DNA of 64,000 bases, taken from contig CP136068.1 in NCBI GenBank assembly GCA_032622095.1, positions 110,993,546-111,057,545 of the forward strand, in the 5' to 3' direction. Under the pieces are notes generated by a model, which did no database searches, was not told the DNA's origin, and saw nothing but the letters and a program-made list of their open reading frames with translations. Below are positions 12,501 through 24,500 of the stretch, piece by piece (the stretch's first letter is position 1; every line of letters begins with the position of its first letter). Source of the stretch: Siphonodentalium dalli (taxonomy: Eukaryota > Mollusca > Scaphopoda > Gadilida > Siphonodentaliidae). A program made the position numbers and the translations under genes.

Positions 12501-15500
12501 TGATTTGGATTATGTATCTTTAAGTGGCACGCGATGAACCCGTTGCAAAATTTACCATCACATTATATCACACTATAGCGTTGATACGATTAATCGACTA
12601 GTCAACATCAAATAGAATTTTGGCCAATATTGACTACAAAATTTTCAGTCGAATATTAAATCACTATTTTTGCCTAGGACGATAACACTATTGTTAAGAC
12701 TATTATATCCATGAGTTCATGCATTATTTGGACATAATTAGCATCATTCATAGATGTGAAAGTATGCACAAGTGTTTTAGTGTAAAGGTGTAAATAATAT
12801 AGTTAGTAACCAAGCCTGAGTATAGTGTGTCTGTCATCTGCAAAATGACGTCCCCAGAGGATCAATTTAGTGACGCTATCCCACATAGCGGGCTAGCATC
12901 ACCATCACCCTCTGGGGACCTCATTCTGCATGGCCTCATCTGCTATGGGAGACATAGACTCAGATTGAAGTTCCCAAATGGTGAATATTATGATGTACAC
13001 CCATTGGGAGCCTCGATTATGCAATGTGTCATCTGCCAATTAAGTTGACTTGTTCAGTATCTGCCCAAAGAGATTAGGAAATAATGACAATCATGTGATA
13101 ATCATCAGACCCCACAGTAGTGTTGAAACGATTAGGGTTTTTTGAAGTTCACTAGTCGACATGAGAAGCTGACTGCAGGTCGATTAGTTGAACCCCATCT
13201 CCTGGGGATGGACGTCTTTTCAAAGAATATTTTGAAAACTGTTATACGTAAGTTACTGATTGAATATTTCACAAATATGTCATTAATGCCAACTTAATGG
13301 TATCTGTCACAAGAAATCCAGTCAAAAATTAAAATAATAGGCTTGATGAATGTAACTAATCTATATGAATAGAGAGTAGAGAAGGTAAACTAACTCCGAA
13401 CATAATCCTGAACTGCCGAACCGGTGTTAAGACTTAGTAGAAGGTTCGTTAGATAAAATGTTGGGGTCGATGACAACTTGAACAAGACCCTTAGTAGGAT
13501 CATCGAATAATATAGAAGCTAATTAAAACAATATGCCAGCTAGTGCAGCACCTCACCATTACAGAGTTGTTAGTGTCTTTTGAGAAATGTAGGGACACCG
13601 TGCATGATGAGTTGAGCTCTCGATCTGTATGTGCTACACGTGTGTCCTATCGGTGTCATCAAACAATCACTAAAGGGAGTAATATCTGAATCTCTAAATA
13701 ACAAGGGTACCGTTGTATTGAATCAAGTTCATTATTTGAAGGGATCAAGCCTTGAAATAGTGTGTCTGTCATTTGCAGAATGAGGTCCCCAGAGGGTGAA
13801 TTTAGTGATGCTACCCCGCATAGCGGGCTAGCATCACCAAATTCACCCTCTGGGGACCTCATTCTGCTTACACCTGAGCAGAATGAGGTTCCCAGAGGGT
13901 GAATTTGGTGATGCTAGCCCGCAATGTGGGGTAGCATCACTAAATTCACCCTCTGGGGACCTCATTCTGCAAATGACAGACATTCTATTTCAAGGCATGG
14001 AAGGGATCTTTACACCTTATGTTATTTATGGCAATCAGTAGGCAACGTTGGGGATTTGTTTTCAACTAATCGACTGGCAGATTTCAGCGTCGACCTATTT
14101 AATAATCGACTTGACGTCAATTAGTCGTTTCAACAATACCCCACAGTTATAAAATAATTATGAAATCACTACATTTGCTATTAATTTTAGCTTGAGGAGG
14201 GATTTCTATCGGAACCAGCTGGACCCACTCCTGCTGATATGCTTGAGTGTACTGCACAGGAGGCACCACTGGTTATGAGAAAAGGTATGTTCTGCGAATT
14301 GCTTTTAAGATATATAAAATGACTGTGTTGATCTAATACGTTTCCATATGTTACCAGGCCAAAATAAAATTTCCCCTCGAAAAACCATGAGAATGATCAT
14401 ATGACATAATTCTCAAAATGTATGAAAAACCCATTTTATGACAGAAATACATCATTGCTATGATATCTAGATGATTAGCGCAGGTTTTTCAATCTTAAAT
14501 ATTGAACATTAAAAATAAAATTGGAAATCACTTCTCTGTTGGCTCTGTGGGAAAAAAACACCAGTCAAAAATTTGGTCCAGTTCTTAATATCAATATCAT
14601 TCCATTGCATGGACAAAAATATTACTTGGGTTTCTCCAGGTACGCACTGCTGGAACCAAAGGCTGAATAAACATATCCAGTGGCCTCTGATAGAAGCAAG
14701 CCTTGAAATAGTGTGCCTGTCATTTGCAGAATGAGGTCCCCAGAGGGTGAATTTAGTGATGCTACCCCGCATAGCAGGCTAGCATCACCAAATTCGCCCT
14801 CTGGGAACCTCATTCTGTTTACACGTCAGCAGAATGAGGTCCCCAGAGGGTGAAATTAGTGATGCTAGCCCGCTATGCGGGGTAGCATCACTAAATTCAC
14901 CCTCTGGGGACCTCATTCTGCAAATGACAGACACTATTTCAAGGCTTGTATAGAAGTAAAAAAACATTACCCACCAACCTACTAGTACTCACTCTTGTAA
15001 CATAGATACCGATAACAGTCCAATTAGTCAAATAAGATACCAAAGTTAATCAAAACTTGACGATAAACATTGGAAAAGGTCAAAGCATTGAAAAATATTC
15101 TGAAAATCATATTCAGACTAAACTCTTTGAACTTACTACATGATTAGCGATGCTTGTTGAAAAATGACTATAACAATTTTGTTTACATAAGGATTAACTG
15201 TCATGTGGACTGTTTTTATGGAGATGTAACCGTGAGGTAAGCGGTCATAACTTGTGTAAAACCCGAAGCGAAAAAGCCATTTTTGTAAATGTATTTAAAT
15301 CGAAAAGTGTATCGTGACAAAACAAGCCCAAAATATCCCATAGCACCCTTGGCAAAAGTTAACAGGAACAATTTCTCTTTATATTGAAACCCGATGATGT
15401 ATTAAGTCAATCCTGCGCGAGTCCAAATGCTCCCAAAACATTACGCGTTCTTCTTTCCGAAACTGATGACGTGTCGATGTAATTATGAGGCTGCAGTTAT

Positions 15501-18500
15501 GAGCTGTTGCGCGTTCACCGAGAAATAATTGCAACTAGCCACGTGGGCGCCAACCAATCAGAATGCTGGATTTAGTGATGATCACACTTAGTATGTAAAT
15601 ATATAACAATGGTTTCAACACCTGAAATATCGTAATTGGAGAACAATCAATAATGAATATAGGAACAAAGTTTATCCATTTCTCCATGTTGTTCTTATGT
15701 GATGTTTTTACAGATTTTAATAATTATACCCCCACTTTCGAAGAAAATGGGGGGTATACTGGATTGACTGCGTCCGTCTGTCAAGCTTTCTCCCTCCGTT
15801 TGTCCGTCGCACCATCCGTCCGTCCATCCGACCTCATAACTCGAACAACTATGAACCGATTTCAATAATTTTTTGTATGCAATCTCCTTAGGACTGCCTC
15901 TCCGCATGATGCTAATTGTGGTTCGGTCCGACTTTTTTTTTTTTAAGTTACGCCTCATTTTCGACTTATTCTGTCCGACTTAATAACTTTAACAAATATT
16001 AACCGATTTCAATAATTTTTGGTATACATGCTGCTCACAAGACCCTCTCTACATGACGCGGCTAGGGATTGGCTCAGACTGTTTTTCGTAATATTACACT
16101 TCATTTTCGACTTATTTTGACTTATAAAATTCTGTCCGACTTAATAATTTTAACAAATATGAACCGATTTGAATAATTTTTTCTGTACAAGCTTCTTGTG
16201 ACACCATATCGATATAATTAGTCCGAATTTTTCTTTAAGGATAAAAATCTTTTTTTTGGGTTTACGGATAATGCGGGTTGAATTTGCCACGGTGGGGGTA
16301 TGCTAATACTCGAGTGCACACCTCTTGTTTTTGCACATTTACCCACTGCGAGTGCCTTGGGGTCCCTCATTGATGAGTAGTTATCCAATTCAGATAATAA
16401 GTTCAACAAATGACCATATTATCTGAACATTTCCCACCAATAAAATAGGACTCATTCTGCACTTTTATTATCTGTCGCCTGCTTATTTTTTTCCTGAACA
16501 CTTCTCCAGATGAATAATAGACCAATCCAATTTTGATATTTATAACTGAATGAGAGAAGGGTTTATTATCAGTTAAATTATTTTTAGATTTTTCGGATCT
16601 TTTCCCTGGAAGGAATATCATGAATGGAGCGTTCACTGTGATAACTGTCAGCCAAAAGACGAAAAACGATATGTCAGGCTGGAGTTCAGATGTTGAGATT
16701 GAACGGGAAGAATTATTGGCAAGTGTAAGTAATCATTGGCAACATATATCTTCAATGTTCTGACAAATTTCTTATTAGATAGAAATAGTTTTTAATTTTA
16801 ATTTTACCACTTTACCACAATTTTATCTCCCATTGGTTGCCTGATTTTCTCTCTATCCGCCATCTGTCCAGCACAAAAATTAACAGATTTTATTGATACC
16901 TGGTATTAACTCTAACTCAACCACACTACAATAATCTAAACTTATAATATCTGGAAATAATTATTATTGGACTTCATAACATAAGTAACTGTTGATATGT
17001 AACTTTATTAATATGTGAACTCAATATGCACCCCATATTATTAGGTGTATATTCAAGAATGCATGTTACCCTTTTGGACTTTTTTTGTTAATTTGTAAGA
17101 ATCATTTGTAAATTTGTCCTATTTAATATTCTGGTGATGGTCCCTGTAGGCCCCTGCGAATATTCGATATTCGTTTTGTTAATCGATTCAACCTCGACAT
17201 TCAATTCAACTTTGAAACAATGAATGGTAATTTTGAATACTTCAAAACAGTCAATGCAAATGTAGTGCATTTATCGATAATATTTGAACATTCACAATTA
17301 CTACGGAGTATAAAAAGTAGATACACTTGTAAATATTCCCTCAAATGTTGCCGTTGTAAGTTAATTTTAACTGTTCTAACCGTCTTGTTTCACGGCCGTG
17401 AATGTAACAGTTTATAATTTATTCTGTGGATATTTGATTGGAGACAGAATGATACATCACAATTCTGTTGAAAAGTATATCACGTGACTGCACATGCATG
17501 CATGCTAATAGATGTATTATCTTTTCATTATTTTATTGTGTTTGCCAGTTTTGACTTGCAGTGACAGTTGTAATGTCGGATGCAAAAGTGCAGGTAAAAT
17601 CCCTTCAATCACATGACTGCTTTATTTTTGAGAAAAATCGTGATATCATAATTCTGCAATGGTCTATCTCCTATTCCGCATTTTGAATCTATAAAGTATG
17701 GAATTCCCCATTAGTGACGTCATTTGATTTCGAAAGTTTTTATTTAACGTGCATGAAAATTGACAAAATTTTATTTTCCAAATTGATTGTTATATTTTAA
17801 AGAAATTGTGTCTTTACTTGTCAATCCACCGTTCACAAAAAAGATGACAAAGTGTTTTATTTAATAGATAATTCTGACACACAGACGAAAATGTGAAACA
17901 TATCTTTATCTTTATTCCCCAAACAAGATTTTGAAACATTCGATTCTATATTCGATTCGTTTTCAAATGTTCTATTCGTTAGAAGATGAAAAACGATATG
18001 TCAGGCTGGAGTTCAGATGTTGTGATTGAACAGGAAGAACTATTGGCAATTGTAAGTAATCACTGGCAACATAAATCTTCAATGTTCTGACAAATCTCTT
18101 ATTAGATAGCAATCGCTTTGAATTTTAAAATTCTAGAGTTAGAGTTATCTCTCATTGGTTGCCTGATTTTCTTTCTATCCGCCATCTGTCCAGCACATAA
18201 ATTTACTTATTTTATTGATATTTGGTATTGACTTTCACTCAACCACGCTACGATTATCTTAACTTATAATATCTGGAAATAATTATTATTTGACTTCATA
18301 ATCGACTCCTTAACCACAGCAGAATAATGAGTAACTTCTCACTGAGAGCTTTCCGATGAATGGCAACAAGCCATATTTCTGACTAAATCCTGAAAAGTTA
18401 CCCATAATTCGGCTGTGGTTAAGGAGTCGATTATTTAGGGCATTACTGTAAGTCACTGTTTTGTATCCATATTAATATGTGAACTCAACAATATGCACCC

Positions 18501-21500
18501 CATTTTATTAGGTGTAAATACAAGAATGCATGTTTGGTCTTTTTTGGTAATTTGTAAGAATCATTTGTAAATTTGCCCTATGTAATATTCTGGTAATGGT
18601 CCCTGTGAATATTGGATATTCGATCACGACATTCAACTTTGAAACAACGAATGGTAATGTTGAATACTTCAAAACAGTCAACGCGAATGTAATGCATTTA
18701 TCTATAATATTTGAACATTCACAACTACTGCGGAGTATAATAAATAGATACACTCATATTAGAATTCCCTCAAATGTTGCCCTTTTAAGTTAGCTCAAAC
18801 TGATCTAACCCTCTTGTTTCATGACCTTGAATATAACAGTTTATAATTTATTCTGCGGACATTCGATTGGAGACGCAATGATACTTCACAATTCTGTTGA
18901 AAAGTATGTCACATGACTGCACATACATGCCAGGGTTCGTACACTAATTTTAAAGTAAAATTCCAGTATATTTCCAGTATATTCCCGTATTTTTTTCCAG
19001 ATTTTCCAGTACAAGTTATTGTGCTTATTATACAGGGTTTCCTCTAGACTATGGGGTCAGGGAATGGTCCCCTTTTAGTGTCAAGGGAATTTATATTTAT
19101 ACTCCAGAATTAATTTATATACCAGTAGTGCTTTTAAATTAATATATCCATGCCTTACATTTCCACAAGGCAGTCATTTCAACAACTATATTGCACATCA
19201 TGTTCATAATAATAGTCTTACAGCCATTAAAGCTATGAGTTTTAAGGCCACCATGTCAGACCACAAACCACTCCTGGTACCTATTAGCAGCAATATAATA
19301 CATACATGAAGGTAGTCTATACTGGCTGTTCAGTCAGTTGGATGAATGACTACCTTCATGTATGTGAACTTAACCTACCGACCTTGTTTATTTCCAGGAA
19401 TTACATGCAGTAATGACTAATGTTATTTATATTGCCCAAATAATTTTGTACATTTTAACTGTTTATTAAATCAACTAACAATTTAGACTGATTTGAACTC
19501 ACACTCACCTTTGTTTTACATCATTAGTGCAATCCTTTATCTGATAAATTTAACTGAACTGAATCATTGGCAACAGACAGGAAATGTCTCTCCTATATTT
19601 CAATGAAAACTATTTGTTGATGAACTTGATTTTGAAAACAGTAACTTAAGTCAACACTGAACTTATATACATAGATCTGGAACACACTTATTGGGTTTTC
19701 ATTTGATCAAGCAGTTTCTTGATCCGACTGTCAACATTTGTGACTTCAGTTTGCTTCTCGCTGGCTGTTCGACGCAAACTATTTGATTGGGTTATCAAAG
19801 TTATTTGATGGGTGGCCTCTGCCTTCTCTGCCATCGAATTGCTGATTTTATCAAGCTTACGATATCTTGCTCCAGGCGCTTCTTCTTCACTTTGAGATCA
19901 TCTAACTTGTCGACATCAGCTTTCCTTTTCAGCGCATTCGAATCCAGAACTTTTTTCCGCCTTTCATCCTCAAGAAAGTTCATGTATCTCTGCCTTGCAC
20001 TTGCAGTGGATAATAGTAGGGCCATGGACATTTCGCGGTAACGAAAGTAAAAACAGGAAGTTGAATTACCGCATGGCAACAATCGCAGGAACCGGTGCTC
20101 AGGAAATAATGACCGGAATTCCAGTATATTCCAGTATCGATCGGCCGGAGATCGTTTTTCAAGTATATTTTCAGTACTGGAAAGTTGAATTTGCTTTATC
20201 CAGCACTAGTATATTCAAGTTTCCAGTAGGGGCGTACGAACCCTGACATGCATGCTAATAATTTTATCCACTAAAATTTCGAGTGACTGCATGGCTTTAC
20301 ATTCTGTGAATTAGTAATTCTGGCAGAAACCTCTTATGGACGACCACCTGTCATTAGCGACCGTTTTTCCTTGGCAAAATGAGGGGTCGTTCATAACAGG
20401 TTTCACTGTATTATCTTTTCGTTATTTTACTGTGTTTCCTCAGTTTTGTCATTATTTTACTGTGTTTCCTCAATTTTGACTTGCAGTGACAGTTGTAATG
20501 TCGGACCCGACAGTGCAGGTAAAATCCCTTCAATGGTCTATCTCCTATTCTGCAATTTGAATCTATAAAGTGTGGAATTCCCCATTAGTGACGTCATTTG
20601 ATTCTGGAATTTTTTCTTTACCGTGCATGAAAATTGAATCTTCCAAATTGTTTGTTATATTTTGAAGAAATTATGTCTTTAATTGTCGATCGACCATTCA
20701 CAAAAAATATGACAACATGTTTTATTTAATAGATAATTCTAACACACAGACAAAAATGTGAAACATTTCTTTATCTTTAATCGGCAACCAAGATTTTGAA
20801 ATATTCGATTCTATATTTGATTTGTTTTCAAATGATTTCGAGGGCTATTTGATTCGATAAAAAACCTACTATTCTCAGGGGCCTAGGTCCCTGCGTGATT
20901 GAGCTTAACAATCAAGACTTGTAAGTCATGTGTCACACACCTATTTAAAAACATTCCACCTGACCATATAAATCCTTTAGTAATTGCAGTAAATAACAAA
21001 CGGGATAGGACAATAAATAGAATGGGGGTGCAAATTGCCTTGGATCATGACTGGTGTCAATTGCTTTGTCAATTTCAGTCAGTAATAAAGCTAATAATAA
21101 TCAGATTCGCGAGTCGGAGAAAACTACTAAGTATTAACCCTTTGAGTGCCAGGGGCCGATCTCATCGGCCCTAAACCTTCAAAATAAGTCTGTTAAAGAA
21201 TATAAGAATAAATTATTAAAATTGTAAAAAATTGTAAAAAAAAATTTGTTAGGCCAATGCATTCTCTTATATATGCGAGGCGACCTATGGTCGACTCGCA
21301 TATATAAGAGAATGCATTGGCACAGGGTATATGGGTTGATACAAAAATCGACCTGGCACTCAAAGGGTTAAAGTTGTTTGATGTGCTAGTCTGATTGCTT
21401 CTGAATCTGAATCCAATACCTTGTTGCAAAAAGCAATATTGTTGCAAAATTGCTGTTAAAATCAGTTATTGCCTAAGACAATTTCTTACCCCTAGGCAAA

Positions 21501-24500
21501 AATATTGCCTGGGCATCTTTCCTCAATATCCCAGAGCTGTTAGCCCATTAATAAAACAGCTGTGTTCTCAGGCAATTTTATCTCAATTTTGAGATGAGGG
21601 AGGGATGCAATTTAATATTTTTTCCAAAATCTGGAAAACATACTCCAGAAAAAAATTGTTGTTTAAATCTAATATTTCTAACAGAAAATATTGAAAGAAA
21701 TGTTTTTTTTTTACCACGCTTTTTAAAAGAAAATTTCAATGACGCGGGAGCTGCCTGAAAACCCAGTATTTTTATTTATGCCCTGAGAAGATGACTAAAT
21801 AAATATTCTGTGATTACATAATATTGAGCGCAAGGAGGGATTTGCTAGTTCACAAGACAGGAGACAATTTCTCGTTCATTGGCTGTTTAATTATATTCAT
21901 TAATCAGCGGAAATAATAATAATGTGAAAGTGGGGCACCAAAAAACACTCCATACAAGTCAAACAAAAGTAACAAGTGTAAACAAACATCGTAACCCATG
22001 ATAATAACAAAAACTTAACAAAATAACCTTACTGGGCGGGAGGGAGGGTCAAGAAACAATTACCGATGCCGACATGTGTATGAATTACTAATATAATATT
22101 TTAGACTAGATAACTTTTGAATAAACTTCCTAAGTTCGGAAAGAAATCTTACTGTTTTGCTGATGGCGACTGATAAGGAAGACCGCTCATGTGACCAAAA
22201 TTATAAGTACATTACGTACCGTCACAACCAAAACTAACTGCAGACATAATCAGGTAACCGATCGCCAGATCTTCTCAAACATAAAATTGGTTATATATAA
22301 CCTGCTATTAATTGGTCTTAATAGTAAATACTTTTTTCTTTGCTTTCAGTTCATAGAAGGTGCAAAGGAGATATGTGATGCTTTAACTCTGGCTGGTTAT
22401 TGGGCCGATTTTATTGATCCATCCTGTGGCAAACCAGTGAGTTCATAGCGCCTTGAAATAGGGTGCCTGTCATTTGCAGAATGAGGTCCCCAGAGTGTGA
22501 ATTTAGTGATGCTACCCCGCATAGCGGGTTAGCATCCCCAAATTCACCCTCTGGGGACCTCATTCTGCTGAGTTGTAAGCAGAATGAGGTCCCCAGAGGG
22601 TGAATTTGGTGATGCTAGCCTGCTATGCGGGGTAGCATCACTAAATTCACCCTCTGGGGACCTCATTCTGCAAATGACAGACACACTATGATGTTCATAG
22701 TACTTTAACCCTTCCATTACTGGAGCTTCCTTAAATTTTGCGAAAATCCTGTGCCAATGCATTCTCTTATGTATGCGATTCTCCCATAGGGAGACTTGCG
22801 TATACACAAGAATGCATTGCCTGACTATATTTACATTGAACTTGTAAGTCAGTGCATTCTCTTATAAGAGTATCTTCATAAGAGACTGCACTGGCACATG
22901 ATCTTTAATGCTGCACCAGCTCGGCTCCCGTCATTAAAGGGTTAACCATTTCTATACTGAATGGATTCTCCCATTCAGTTAAAAATGTACACATTGCAAC
23001 AGTAAATAATTATTATTCATTTAGATGGGTGATTATGCCATAATAGCAGACAACAAACAGAAAAAGTGATACTACAAGAACAGAATGATTCATATTCATT
23101 GGTGGGGAATGTTCAGAAAATAAGTTCATTGTTTGTTGAACTTATTATCTGAACATTTCCTATTTCTGAACATTCTCATCAATGACTATTTAGTATAGAA
23201 AGGGTTAACCCATTTCTTACTACAGTTATGATCAACTTCATAGCCCATAGTTGTACGTACAGGGAGTAGCATCCCTGCCCCAGCCAATGCAACTTTTCCA
23301 ATAGTCAACATACATTACATTGAAAAATGTTTTTTTGTGATGACTTGTACAGTTAACAAAATTGGCAATTGGCTCTCATATGTATATTTGTCATTTAATT
23401 TACTTCGTCTTGTTGCTATTAAAAATATTATAGATAAAATACACTCCAATTATGAAATAAACAATGGAAATTGAATTGAAAAATTTAGCATTTACATGAA
23501 ATTATTATGTTGATCTATATTTATAGTCACCTGTCTGCTAATTTTCAATCAATGTCGCTGGAAACTTGTTAGATGTATAAAAATGTCCCAAAGACTTTGT
23601 TAATTTTCAGATAAGCAGTTTTAACAAGACCTTGTTCACTTAATGAATTAGGGGCCTTGGAACATACTGACAATTCATATTAAACTAAAAGGCCACTAGG
23701 CCACATGTCCCCCGAATAAGGTGGATTTATTTGACCAATGAATTTTTTAGAAATGAAAAATTTGATTCTGGGAACAATCATTTAATTAAACTTAGCTTCC
23801 AACTGTCTATATGTTGTAAACCAGTTCTAAATTAAAATTAGACTCATGAACAGCTCCGCATTACAGGGTCTAAAGGATTTCACTGTGTGCCACATTACCG
23901 CCGCTACTATAAATAACTTCTGCATGTATTCTGCATGTAATACATGCAGTATGATTGTATGCAGTATGTCACAACACACAAATAGTTGTATGATTGACAG
24001 ATATCTTCTTATACTCCTCCCCCCCCCCCCACTTCAAACTGGTGTTAACTTTTGAAATCCTTGGAAATGCGTAATTCTATTCACCTTGCTAGGTATTATT
24101 GGTCAATTGTGGACTCTTCATAGACGCTTTTAGTGTTTAATTACAGTAATGCTCTAATTAATCGACCTCTTAACCAAAGCAGAATTATGGGTAACTTTTC
24201 AGGATTTAGTCGGAAATATGGCTTGTTGCCATTCATCGGAAAGCTCTCGAAAGTTACCCATAATTCTGCATTGGTTAAGAGGTCGATTAATTAGAGCATT
24301 ACTGTAGTTGTCATAATCTCTAATTTTGTGAACACTTTGTGAAATTATCAATGCGACAGAAAATTTATTGTGATATTTTAACTATGTGGCGAATCTGGTG
24401 GAATTCTGACAATCGCCTGATTGGCCGCATCTCTTTACTGATAAATGTTGTGACTGGCTGGCACTGATGTAATGCATGCTGGTGGTAATGGAAATCCCAG

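Larger units (their letters stand above)
18052..20870 (+). repeat. tandem duplication unit, copy 2 (intron part, interrupted)
   Basis: 18052-18930 matches 16725-17510 and 20246-20870 matches about 17495-17990. Between them sits the inserted element 18931-20245. A 25-30 bp piece (ATTTTACTGTGTTTCCTCA) is itself doubled at about 20420-20475. Confidence 0.8.

Noticed and set aside
20325-20411. Tigger-like terminus (TACAGTGAAACCTG on the minus strand)
   Set aside because: Only one end is visible; no partner end or TA duplication could be paired with it.
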